A DNA stretch of 47,999 bases. Source: CAZICM01 sp964537685 (GTDB taxonomy: Bacteria; Myxococcota_A; Polyangia; Polyangiales; Polyangiaceae). The notes beneath the pieces are model-generated. The model searched no databases. It was not told the origin of the DNA and was given only the letters and a program-made list of their open reading frames with translations. How positions within the stretch are numbered: the stretch's first letter is position 1; each line of letters begins with the position of its first letter. The DNA lies in NCBI GenBank assembly GCA_964537685.1, contig CAZICM010000071.1, positions 1 to 47,999 on the forward strand, written 5' to 3'. The translations under genes and the position numbers were made by a program. Shown piece after piece: positions 33,123-41,551 of this stretch.

Positions 33123-35198
33123 TCACTTTGGAGCGGCGAATATCTTGCCATAGGAGCCGTCTGTCCAATAAACATGCGACATGCCCACGGCGATGCGGCG
33201 TGGATTAAGCTGTTTGATCGCAAGGTTGAGAACAGGGCCGCCGGCCCGGGGCACCCGGCGTATGGCTCCCTTGGGATCGACAACGCTGCCTCCCGAGCCG
33301 CCTACCGTGAAGTAAACATAAGGGCCATCGAGTTGAAGATCCCTGGGGGCGTCCTGATTGGTCGCGAGAAGCTCGATGGGTCCACCCTGACGGGGCACGC
33401 GGGCCACATAGCCCCAGGTCATGCCCGTAAGGCCCGTCGCCCAATAGACATGGGTTGCATCGGCCACCAGGCCAAAATCCCCGTTTAGGATGGAGAATTG
33501 CGTGGTGGCCAGGGTCGTCACGGGGCCGCCCGCAATGGGAACCGAGCGCACTTCGTCGGCATTGAGCTGCAGATCCGTAAAGAATATCGTGTCGCCGTTG
33601 ATAACCACTTCCGAGGATGTGCCGGTGAGCGCGGCTAGATTGGAGGGCATGCCCGGCAATACGGCCGTGCGGATATAGTCTTGAGCCCCCGAGGTGGCCC
33701 ATGCCAAGAGTGTGCCCTGTTTATCAATCCCCCACGGGGATTGCTCGCCCGAATAGACGATGCTCACGGCTCCACCGGCAACGGGGACTTTAGAGATGGT
33801 CCCGCCCGTATAACTCACGAAATAAAGGTCTGCATTGTCCAGCACCATACGGGTCAGCAGACTATTATCGGCGACCAGCAGCGTGGGATTGCCCCCGGCG
33901 AGAGGGGCTTTATGGATGCCTCCGTCCGCGATCACATAGGCGCTGGCGGCATCGATAACGATATCCCTCGGGTTGCTGATATTGGCGCTCACTTCCGTGA
34001 CAGCGCAGGCCCCAAATGCACAGGCGCCGCCCAGGCAGCTATGACCGCATTGACCGCAGTTGGTGCCGTCGGTATATAGACTGATTTCACAGCCGTTGCC
34101 CGGCGCCCCATCGCAATCGGCAAAGCCATTGTCGCAGATTATTTGACACGCCCCCGCATCGCAATAGCTAAAGGTATTGGCTCCGCCCTGGGGACATATC
34201 GTACCGCATTGACCGCAGTTGTTGGGGTCGCCCAAGAGATTGACACAGCCGTCCGGGCATTCCGTGGTGCCGAAGTTGCATTGGCAGTCTCCCATAATGC
34301 AATCGCCGCCGATAGGGCATACCACCCCACAGGCCCCGCAATTAAAGACGTCGCTTGTGGCATCGAGACATATAGAGCCGCAGACGATCTCATTCCCGGG
34401 ACAATCGCAGGCGCCCATTGCGCAAGTGGCCTGAATCGGACAGACCGTATCACAAGCGCCGCAATGATTGGGATCGGACTGAAGATCGGCGCAGAAAGGT
34501 TCGCACACAGACTGATTGCCTGGGCATTCGCACTGACCATTCACACACGCGGCGCCAAGGGGGCAAGGATCGCCGCAGGCACCGCACGCGCTTTCATTGG
34601 TGAGCAGATCGGCACAAATCCCATTGCAATCGGTCCAGCCTGGGGGGCAAGCGCAGACACCCGCCTCACACATACCATTCAGCGAACATTGAACGAGACA
34701 GCCGCCGCAATGATCGGGATCGGATTGGGTATTGACGCATTGGCCATTGCACATCTGATCGCAGACACAGGCGCCGTTTTGGCAAGAGTAGCCCGGATCG
34801 CAGGGGGCGCCATTGTCGACAGCGCCATCGCAATCTTGGTCGGTACCATCGCAGGTTTCGGGGAGGGCACCGGAACAAACACAGGTAGGCGCCTGGCTTG
34901 GGGGAACGACGGAGCAGGTATAGGGGCCTGGCGGACAATCGGCGGCGGAAGCGCAAGGCTGCACACAAACTCCGGCATCACATGCGCCCGAGAGACAATT
35001 GGCGCCCGTAAGACAAGGATCTCCCAGATTGCCGAGGGCGGCCCCGCCGGCCGCGCCATTACCGCTGGACGAAGCGCCTGAACCTCCCGAGCCATCGAAG
35101 CGGCGCGTTCGTTCATCGGAGCCGCAAGCGGACAGGAGCGAAGGAAGCACGAGCAACAGAGAAATGCCGAGGGAAGCGCGCAGAACGGAGGATCGCAT
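33123..35198 (-). CDS. Cys-rich lipoprotein with C-terminal beta-propeller
   Basis: 691 residues. Signal peptide with lipobox LLSAC (C25), then a Gly/Ser-rich linker. Residues ~55-400 hold many cysteines: a MopE-type motif (CDGTDQDCDGAVDNGAPC) and seven or more units of the form C-x-G-x-C-x(5-7)-SDPNHCGACxxxC (Stigma-type Cys repeats). Residues ~405-691 form a six-bladed propeller-like region of VYWATG / IFFTDL / VYFTVG / VYWTDG strands followed by P(I/V/R)AGGP turns. AGGA lies 9 bases before the ATG. Myxococcota surface lipoproteins often have this mix; the binding partner is unknown. It heads an operon with an unknown gene and a Ser/Thr kinase. Confidence 0.87.
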   Translation of the reverse strand: MRSSVLRASLGISLLLVLPSLLSACGSDERTRRFDGSGGSGASSSGNGAAGGAALGNLGDPCLTGANCLSGACDAGVCVQPCASAADCPPGPYTCSVVPPSQAPTCVCSGALPETCDGTDQDCDGAVDNGAPCDPGYSCQNGACVCDQMCNGQCVNTQSDPDHCGGCLVQCSLNGMCEAGVCACPPGWTDCNGICADLLTNESACGACGDPCPLGAACVNGQCECPGNQSVCEPFCADLQSDPNHCGACDTVCPIQATCAMGACDCPGNEIVCGSICLDATSDVFNCGACGVVCPIGGDCIMGDCQCNFGTTECPDGCVNLLGDPNNCGQCGTICPQGGANTFSYCDAGACQIICDNGFADCDGAPGNGCEISLYTDGTNCGQCGHSCLGGACAFGACAVTEVSANISNPRDIVIDAASAYVIADGGIHKAPLAGGNPTLLVADNSLLTRMVLDNADLYFVSYTGGTISKVPVAGGAVSIVYSGEQSPWGIDKQGTLLAWATSGAQDYIRTAVLPGMPSNLAALTGTSSEVVINGDTIFFTDLQLNADEVRSVPIAGGPVTTLATTQFSILNGDFGLVADATHVYWATGLTGMTWGYVARVPRQGGPIELLATNQDAPRDLQLDGPYVYFTVGGSGGSVVDPKGAIRRVPRAGGPVLNLAIKQLNPRRIAVGMSHVYWTDGSYGKIFAAPK

Positions 35199-35639
35199 AT
35201 CTATTCATCCTAGCCCGAATGAATCATGGGATGAAGCAGCCGGGCAAGCGGCGCGGAGGACGCCGCGAGAGAGCCTAAGCGGGTATTTATGGGGCGTTAT
35301 GAGGGTTTCTTCCCCTCTTCCCCGCACACCCAATAAACGATCTACCTTCCCGCTTCAAACAAAATTTTTTAAAACGTCCCAGAGCCCGAGAAGGCCAAAC
35401 AGCCATAAGGCCCATGAACCACGGCGGGCTCCCATTCAAATAGCGATTTTGACTCTCCAACCTCAATCATCCAGGCATCCAGAACGACCCGCTATCAAGA
35501 AACCTGGAATGTATTTTAGGGGCGAGGACGATTTTTGTCTCAAACCGTGATCAAAAGTACGCGAGCCGGCCATTTAGCAGTATAGGGAAGTCTTGTTTTT
35601 TGGGACGGCGAGTTGAACCCTGAAGGAAGGCAGGATACC
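35199..35639. other. Intergenic stretch between two divergent lipoprotein genes
   Basis: About 440 bases with no supported gene. It should carry promoters for the minus-strand propeller-lipoprotein operon and the plus-strand Cys-rich lipoprotein. An A/T-rich patch with T- and A-runs is visible near 35360-35380. No operator, repeat or RNA was recognised. Confidence 0.4.
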
Positions 35640-36179
35640 ATGCGCAATGTGGCTCTGATGGCGGCCTTGGTCTTTGGATCTTTGGCCTGTACCCTTCGCC
35701 TCGGATCGCTGGATGAAAACCCAAAGGCAGCGCCTTCCCCCCAAACATCCTCCCCCGCCGCAGGACGAACGGAGTCTCCATCGGAAGCCGATCTATTACC
35801 TATCGACAAAGCCATTGCAGAGGATTGCCCCGAACGAGCTTTGTCGAAAAATGTGCCCAAAGCCGCTTGCTCCATAGACCAACAATGCGGCGACGGCTTT
35901 TGCGATCGGGGACGCTGCGCGGCAATATGGACTTGCAATGTGCGCTATAGCAAGCACTGTGAGCGCGATGCTCAATGCGGAACACGCTATCTGTGTATCC
36001 AGGGGCGATGCAGTTCCTGCATTTCCGACAGTGAATGTATGTCGACGCCCAACAATCTGAATCCATCGTGTGTCCCCTATCCGACCATTCCGGGAGCCGT
36101 TGGGTGTTATGGAACGACTCCCCATACCATGGGGGTACCCGAGCGGGGACCTCTTCAGAACCACCCCCCCACCCCATAA
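35640..36179 (+). CDS. Cys-rich lipoprotein, paralogue of the remnant at the window start
   Basis: 179 residues from ATG 35640, supported by GGAAGG and AGGA just upstream; a TTG at 35613 is the alternative. Signal peptide MRNVALMAALVFGSLAC with lipobox cysteine 17, then a Pro/Ser-rich spacer (~60 residues). Two Cys units follow: CSIDQQCGDGFCDRGRC and IWTC-x7-C-x5-C-x5-C-x4-C-x2-C-x5-C. The second unit is shared with the frame at 61-477. The C-terminus is Pro/His-rich (GTTPHTMG). It is predicted to be anchored in the outer or inner membrane; function is unknown. The last 25 bases overlap the 3' end of the convergent transporter gene. Confidence 0.78.
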   Translation: MRNVALMAALVFGSLACTLRLGSLDENPKAAPSPQTSSPAAGRTESPSEADLLPIDKAIAEDCPERALSKNVPKAACSIDQQCGDGFCDRGRCAAIWTCNVRYSKHCERDAQCGTRYLCIQGRCSSCISDSECMSTPNNLNPSCVPYPTIPGAVGCYGTTPHTMGVPERGPLQNHPPTP

Positions 36180-37387
36180 ATCCACCCGCCCAGCACCGCC
36201 AGCGACGCCACCGTCACAGGAATGCCCACCCGCGCATGCTCCCGAAAGCTTATGTTCACCCCGTATACCTTCGCCTGCTCCATCGTAATCAAATTCGCAA
36301 TGCTTCCAAGCGTTATCAAATTGCCCGCAAAGGTGCTCGATAGCGCCAGCACATACCACGGTACTGGGTCGTTCGAAGGCAAAAACTTCAACAATAACAT
36401 GGTCGCCGGAACATTGCTCACCACATTGCTCAGAACCACCGATACCGAAGCCATGACCGGTATTTGACGAATATCCAATCCCCACTCCCCAAGCCGCCCC
36501 ACCATCGCATCAGGTATCCCTTGAAGCTCAATCGCCCGCACCACCACAAAAAGCCCTACAAATAAAGTCATCAAATGCCAGTCCACCAGCCCAAGCAATG
36601 AACGGGTCGTCAGTCTGCGGCTGCATAATAGCCATCCCGCCGCCCCAAACGCCGCTACTTCACGAGGCAGCCGCGTAAAAAACGCAATTATCAATAGTCC
36701 CGTCACCAGCATCCCCTTCCCGCTCTGCCATGCATTGTATGCCGGCCATGTCGCCACCACACGCTTCGCTTTTCCCTCGGGAGCTCCCCAGGCCCGAGGG
36801 TGCAGCATAACAATGAGCCCATAGGCCACAACCAGCGCAAGCAGCGATGGCACGATGCAATAAGCTAAAAATGAACCAAAGGCCAGCTTGCCCACCTGGC
36901 CGATCAGCATATTTTGAGGATTCCCAATGATGGTCGCCGCCGAACCAAGATTGCTGGACATGGCCAGGCCCAGCAAATAAGGCAAGGGATGCCGTCCCAC
37001 CCGAAGCAACGATACCGTAAGCACCGGGGTAAAAGCAAGGCATACAATATCATTCGCCAATATGGCCGACAACAAAGCGCTCACCCCCATCAGCTTGGCC
37101 AAAAATAAACGGGGGTTTTCCATATGGGCCGACAAGCCCAAGGCCAACTTGGTATAAAACCCCCCCAGCCTAAACTGAGCGGATACAACCATCAAACCAT
37201 AGAGAAGAATCAGCGTCGGGGCATCGATGCTTTGGGTCGCCTGGGCGGGCGTCAACACCCGAAAAACAAGCATCGCCAGCGCGCCCAATAGAGCTATGCC
37301 CGTGCGATCGAGCGCTAAACCGGGGATTTCCCCCAGCGCTACACCCGCGTAGGTTACGACAAAGATGAAAAGGGCGATCGATTGCAT
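36155..37387 (-). CDS. ArsB/NhaD-family (ion-transporter superfamily) membrane transporter
   Basis: 410 residues with about 11 hydrophobic segments. The hallmark SSNLGSAATIIGNPQNMLIG (family N-P-Q-N block) follows TM4. A mirrored motif in the second half (NVVSNVPATMLLLKFL and FAGNLITLGSIANLITMEQA) is typical of the ArsB/NhaD/citrate-type fold. It could export arsenite or exchange Na+/H+, or move dicarboxylates; no ars or dicarboxylate gene is near to decide. It is downstream of the helical unknown gene on the same strand (31-base gap), so they may form an operon. Confidence 0.87.
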   Translation of the reverse strand: MQSIALFIFVVTYAGVALGEIPGLALDRTGIALLGALAMLVFRVLTPAQATQSIDAPTLILLYGLMVVSAQFRLGGFYTKLALGLSAHMENPRLFLAKLMGVSALLSAILANDIVCLAFTPVLTVSLLRVGRHPLPYLLGLAMSSNLGSAATIIGNPQNMLIGQVGKLAFGSFLAYCIVPSLLALVVAYGLIVMLHPRAWGAPEGKAKRVVATWPAYNAWQSGKGMLVTGLLIIAFFTRLPREVAAFGAAGWLLCSRRLTTRSLLGLVDWHLMTLFVGLFVVVRAIELQGIPDAMVGRLGEWGLDIRQIPVMASVSVVLSNVVSNVPATMLLLKFLPSNDPVPWYVLALSSTFAGNLITLGSIANLITMEQAKVYGVNISFREHARVGIPVTVASLAVLGGWIYGVGGWF

Positions 37388-37418
37388 GGGTTAGAAGGGT
37401 AAACGAAAGATGTAGATC

Positions 37419-38129
37419 CTAGGCCGGTCCGGGTTTTTGCTCCCCGGCTTTGGCCGCCTTTGCCTTCGAACTTCCTTCATTCACCTGCAAATCCTTAAAG
37501 AAAGACTCGTATTCGTTCTTGCGCCCAAGCGAAGCCAACAAACCAAAGACCAGCTTCTTGGCCACATTGTTATATGCCTCCACAAATTCATCCCTCGCCG
37601 TTCTTAGCGCCGCGGTCGCTCCCCGGGATTCCCCTTGAGCGCCTCCGGTCGCCGCAAGGGCCGTAGACAAGGCATCCCTGGCCACCCCAATCTTGACCTG
37701 CCATGCGCTTCCGCCGGGAAGATTTTTATTGACATCCGCCGCAAAACCCTGAAGCGCTTGATTCAGCTTGCCCATGAGATCGGCCGCCTTAAGTTTGGAG
37801 ATTGAACCTTGCTTGGCGCCCTTAAAAAAGGCTTCTTTATCGACGGGCACATCTTCATCGAGCGAATTAACAAAGTTCCAGAACTTTGAGATTTCAGCCC
37901 GGGCTTTTTTCACTTCGGCCGATGTATCCCCGCGCCCGCCCCGAAGCGCGCTGCGTTTAATACCCGCTTTCTCCAGCTCGGTCCGGACGGCCGCTGTTTT
38001 GAGCGCAATCAAATCGATAAGAGCCTGCATATTGACCAAGGGCGAAGCCCCTATCAATACCGTTGCGGTGCTTACGAAATGGCTGCCATATTCGTCGACT
38101 TCAACATCATCAATATAGGGATCGCTCAT
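37419..38129 (-). CDS. Helical protein of unknown function
   Basis: 236 residues with no signal peptide. It begins with an acidic stretch (MSDPYIDDVEVDEYGSH), then shows mostly helical sequence (LIDLIALKTAAVRTELEKAGI, VKKARAEISKFWNFVNSL, LRTARDEFVEAYNNVAKKLVFGLLASLG) and a Lys/Ala-rich tail. I recognise no family. Helical bundles with two or three repeats of ~50 residues are suggested by the spacing of the Leu/Ala stretches. It lies upstream of the ArsB/NhaD-type gene on the same strand. Confidence 0.72.
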   Translation of the reverse strand: MSDPYIDDVEVDEYGSHFVSTATVLIGASPLVNMQALIDLIALKTAAVRTELEKAGIKRSALRGGRGDTSAEVKKARAEISKFWNFVNSLDEDVPVDKEAFFKGAKQGSISKLKAADLMGKLNQALQGFAADVNKNLPGGSAWQVKIGVARDALSTALAATGGAQGESRGATAALRTARDEFVEAYNNVAKKLVFGLLASLGRKNEYESFFKDLQVNEGSSKAKAAKAGEQKPGPA

Positions 38130-38184
38130 GGCCGGGCCGTATCATGGTGTTTCGAGGGCCGCAAGAAGAAAAATCCCTCTCTCG

Positions 38185-38376
38185 TTATCTTAGAGGTCCT
38201 TTTCTCTGTGCTGAAATAAGCTTCTCCCCCACCCAGACATAGGCGGCAGCGCCTTCTTTTTCAAGTTCGGCCGCGCACTTGCCCTCTTCTTTGCGGGCAA
38301 TATAGGTTCTGGGATGCCCAGATGCCCATCGCTTCATGGTTTCCAAGAAGCCTGAGCGTCCAGACCTGCCCGGCAA
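38185..38376 (-). CDS. Possible small protein of unknown function
   Basis: The frame starts at 38376, with ATG 38337 the likelier start (TTGGAAACC before it), giving about 50 residues: a Trp/His/Arg start (KRWASGHPRTYIARKEEGK), an acidic-Ala helix (CAAELEKEGAAAYV) and WVGEKLISAQRK. Codon choice resembles that of neighbouring genes. There is no database-like motif. It may be a real small gene or chance. Apart from this frame, the ~350 bases between 38130 and 38480 show nothing recognisable. Confidence 0.33.
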   Translation of the reverse strand: MPGRSGRSGFLETMKRWASGHPRTYIARKEEGKCAAELEKEGAAAYVWVGEKLISAQRKGPLR

Positions 38377-38480
38377 CGCCTTCCAGGCTAGATTCGGGCG
38401 CCCTTATGCCCGCCGGAAGCCGTTCCGGGGTAGAGTCGGCCGGCGGAGAACCCTTCCAACCCTCCATGGCAATGGCGCGC

Positions 38481-40049
38481 CTACTTTGTGATCACCTTCT
38501 TAGGCACCCGCCCAAAATCGGCCGGCATCTGTGCAACCGCATACGCCACCGTCGCATAGGCCGCCGCCACCTGATCCAAATCCCCCTTGTTGATCTTGTC
38601 CAGCGTGTCGTTCTCCGTATGATGCAAATCAAAATACAGCGATGCATCCTGATGCAAATCGATCATCGGCACCCGCGCCGGCCCCAAGGGAATTAAATCC
38701 GCCCCTCCCTTCGCCTCCTCCTGGGTCACCGCTATCCCCAGAGGTCCGCTGACCAACGATGCCACCGCATCAAACCATTCCCGCTTCGAGGCATCCCCCG
38801 CATAATGCATCTTAAATACCCGCCCAGCCCCTAAATCCGCCTCCATCGCCAGCTTGTGGTTGTCCATGTGCAAGGCATGCTCCTTTGCATAGGCTTTGGC
38901 GCCTCCCAGGCCATTTTCTTCGTTGTTGAAGAGCACCACCCGAATCGTTCGCCTGGGCTTTTGCTTGAGTTGGCCTATCTGTCTCGCCGCCTCGATAATC
39001 GCCGCGCATCCCGCCCCATCATCCACCGCGCCCACGCCCACATCCCATGAGTCCAAGTGCCCGCCCAGCAAAATCACTTCTTCGGGGGCTCCTTGTCCAA
39101 CAATCTCTCCCACCACATTGGGAGCGCTCACTTCGCCATGATCCTTGGCAGCGATGTGCATTCGGATTTTCACCGGTTTTTGAGGATTGGATTCGATCAT
39201 CCGTTTAAGCATTTCGGCATCGGGCACCGAAAGCGCTCCCGCCGGTATCTTGGGAACCCCATCGGCATAGGACAATCCCCCTGTATGAGGAAAGCGCGTG
39301 GAATCCGTGCCCGCCGAGCGGATAAGCACCGCTTTTGCCCCCAGTTTTGCCGCCTCGGAGGCCGACCGGGCGCGAATTCTTCCCACCGGGGAATAGCCCG
39401 AACCGTCTTGGGTGCGCTGCATCTGCTGAAAGACAAAGACGATTTTGCCTTCCACGGCTTTTTTATCGAGGCGGGATAGGGCTTCCATCGAGTCGGTCAT
39501 GATGACTTCGGCTTCGATGCCTTGTTTGGGGGTCGCCACGCTTCCTCCCATGGCCAATACAGCAAGCTGATGCTCGTGGGGAGAGAGAATTTGTACCGAT
39601 GCCGGTCCCCGTTCCCAATGGACGGCCTTGGCTTCCTCGGCGCGGACATTGGAAAACCCCAGCTCTTTCAAGGTTCTCAAGGCCCATGCGATGGCTTTTT
39701 TATTGCCAGGCGATCCTGCAAGGCGGTGTCCGGCTTCGTCGGTGAGCGAGCGGACCCATTCATAGGCTTTGGATGAAGCCAAGACGGTATCCCTCAATTG
39801 ATTGGCCTGTTGAACCAAGGCGGGATCGAGAAGGGATGCGGGCGATGGAGGTGTGGGATTGGATGCGCTCATGCTTATGCTCGGGGCTGGAGGGGAAACG
39901 GAGACAGAGGCAACAGCGGTTGCAGCTTCAACCGGGGCCGCTTTTGGACAAGGCTGGGGGTTTGAATTGGCGATATCCGGCGATGCTCCTGTGCAAGCCA
40001 TGCCCAAAGCGCCTAATCCACCGATGAAATAGCTAACGATTCTTTTCAT
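38481..40049 (-). CDS. M28-family zinc peptidase lipoprotein (with PA domain)
   Basis: 522 residues. Lipoprotein signal with lipobox LGMAC (C19), then a Pro/Ser/Ala-rich linker. Residues ~85-300 include a protease-associated region (VEGKIVFVFQQMQ, KLGAKAVLIRSAG). The M28 core has the zinc ligands in LGGHLDSWDVG (H331), AVDDGAG (D343), NNEENGLGG (catalytic Glu and ligand), MEADLGAG and the final His in FDLHHTENDT. It is an aminopeptidase or carboxypeptidase of the glutamate-carboxypeptidase-like type acting outside the cytoplasm. It starts one codon after the rhomboid-TPR gene's stop (TAAATG), so the two are co-translated or co-transcribed. Confidence 0.93.
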   Translation of the reverse strand: MKRIVSYFIGGLGALGMACTGASPDIANSNPQPCPKAAPVEAATAVASVSVSPPAPSISMSASNPTPPSPASLLDPALVQQANQLRDTVLASSKAYEWVRSLTDEAGHRLAGSPGNKKAIAWALRTLKELGFSNVRAEEAKAVHWERGPASVQILSPHEHQLAVLAMGGSVATPKQGIEAEVIMTDSMEALSRLDKKAVEGKIVFVFQQMQRTQDGSGYSPVGRIRARSASEAAKLGAKAVLIRSAGTDSTRFPHTGGLSYADGVPKIPAGALSVPDAEMLKRMIESNPQKPVKIRMHIAAKDHGEVSAPNVVGEIVGQGAPEEVILLGGHLDSWDVGVGAVDDGAGCAAIIEAARQIGQLKQKPRRTIRVVLFNNEENGLGGAKAYAKEHALHMDNHKLAMEADLGAGRVFKMHYAGDASKREWFDAVASLVSGPLGIAVTQEEAKGGADLIPLGPARVPMIDLHQDASLYFDLHHTENDTLDKINKGDLDQVAAAYATVAYAVAQMPADFGRVPKKVITK

Positions 40050-41264
40050 TTACTCGCCCGCGTCCGCGCCTCCATCCACCGATCCATCATCCATCGATCC
40101 ATCCATCGCCCCAGCATCCAAAGCCTCTTCCCCATTGGAATGGGCATTGTCGCCTTTGGGTTTGCCTTGTTTGGCCTTTAATGCCTCGGCCTTTTCAAAG
40201 GCTTGCTTCGATTCTTCCGCGCGCCCAAGCTCATGCAGCGCCGCGCCTAAAAATTCATAAGGCTCGGCATATTCGCCACCCAGCTTGATACATTCCCTCA
40301 GATACCGGAGCGCCTCGGCATATTGGCCGCGCTCCTGCGCGTCGGCGCCCCGGAAGCACATTTGATCGGCGACGGCGGACCGGTATTTTTGGTTTTCGGG
40401 CTCCAGCCTATAAGCCTGCTCAAAGGATTTAAAGGCTTCGTTCATCTGGCTGAGGCGCTCGTGCGCAATCCCTTTGTTAAACCAATAGCTGGCCTGTTTA
40501 TCGTTGATCTCGATGGCCCGCCGGTAATGCTCGAGGGCATCTTGATTGCGGCCTTCCTGAAGGGCTTCATAGCCCATGATGGCGCTGTCGATGCCGCCCG
40601 AGCTCGATATATTGATATAAGGGCGCAATACCGATCCGCCCGCGAGGGAGAGCGCTGTTACCACCGCGGCGCCCGCGCCAAAGAGCATTCTTTTGCTTCC
40701 ATGAAAGGCGATGGCCGCTCCTGCGAGGATACCCAAAAGCGCGCCCGCGCCATGCGCCACATTGGCCACCATATATACTTTGGTAATGGTTGCGCCGATG
40801 CATAGAAAAAACCATAAGACAAACAATTGAACGGTGCGCTCGTCGACGCCTTCGCGGAAGCGCCTGTCTTTGCGGGAGAGCACCCATAGCATTCCAAACA
40901 GGCCATAGCCCACGCCGGATAGCCCGATACCACCGCTGAACAGCGCATATTCGGCCGCCGCCGAACCGCAGGCCAGGAGCAGCACCAGGCCCAAGAGCCG
41001 TATACCGCCCAATACTTCTTCGATGAGCGTTCCAAACACCCAAAGCCAATAGACATTAAAGGCGATATGCAGCAAGTCACCATGAGGCAGGGCCGAGGTA
41101 AATAGCCTCCAGGGCTCGCGCTGAAAGGCCACGCTGCTCATCACCAAAGGCTCGATGGAGCGGTTGCCCAATTTATCAAAGGCCGTCACGGCGATCGCGA
41201 GCAGGGCGATGCCGGAGGTCACAGGAAAGGCGATGAATTCCGTGAGAGGCGGGGGGCTTCGCAT
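40050..41264 (-). CDS. Rhomboid-family intramembrane protease fused to TPR repeats
   Basis: 404 residues. Residues ~1-210 form a rhomboid core of about six to seven membrane segments, with HGDLLHIAFN in TM2, the catalytic serine in GLSGVGYG (S116) and the catalytic histidine in ANVAHGAG (H171). Both catalytic residues are present, so it should be active. Residues ~225-370 carry about three TPR repeats (AIMGYEALQEGRNQDALEHYRRAIEI, AHERLSQMNEAFKSFEQAYRLEP, AQERGQYAEALRYLRECIKL). The last ~35 residues are Asp/Gly/Ala-rich. The TPR part may recruit substrates or partners. It lies directly upstream of the M28 peptidase gene. Confidence 0.9.
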   Translation of the reverse strand: MRSPPPLTEFIAFPVTSGIALLAIAVTAFDKLGNRSIEPLVMSSVAFQREPWRLFTSALPHGDLLHIAFNVYWLWVFGTLIEEVLGGIRLLGLVLLLACGSAAAEYALFSGGIGLSGVGYGLFGMLWVLSRKDRRFREGVDERTVQLFVLWFFLCIGATITKVYMVANVAHGAGALLGILAGAAIAFHGSKRMLFGAGAAVVTALSLAGGSVLRPYINISSSGGIDSAIMGYEALQEGRNQDALEHYRRAIEINDKQASYWFNKGIAHERLSQMNEAFKSFEQAYRLEPENQKYRSAVADQMCFRGADAQERGQYAEALRYLRECIKLGGEYAEPYEFLGAALHELGRAEESKQAFEKAEALKAKQGKPKGDNAHSNGEEALDAGAMDGSMDDGSVDGGADAGE

Positions 41265-41551
41265 AAAGGGCGGCGTCTGTTTACATCGGGCCTAGACCAT
41301 GTTACAAGAGGAAAAATTATCCCCGTGAAGATTTTTTGCGACAGTCAAGGTGGTCCGCGCTCTATAGGACAGCGAGAGAGAAGCTTAAATGATTCAGTGT
41401 GTTCCAGAGGCCACATGTTTCCATGGATGCATACTCCAGGGAGGCCGCGCAATTCGGCGGGAGAAGCATTCATAAACACGATAAGGGCATGCAGCTTGCT
41501 AGGGTCTGGCCGCACGGATTTTACATCAACAATCGAGGAGTAGAAACCATA
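41265..41551. promoter_or_regulatory. Divergent region between rhomboid-TPR and NGVIR-repeat lipoprotein genes
   Basis: About 290 bases separate the two starts. On the minus strand, TTGTAA and TGTAAA (16 bases apart, near 41285-41315) weakly resemble a -35/-10 pair for the rhomboid operon. The plus-strand frame is open from 41399 but its extra N-terminus has no signal and is not supported as coding. Confidence 0.3.

Noticed and set aside
34143..35081. A 312-codon plus-strand Ala/Ile/Gly-rich frame
   Set aside because: Antisense to the Cys-repeat region of the propeller lipoprotein. No domain and no ribosome site.
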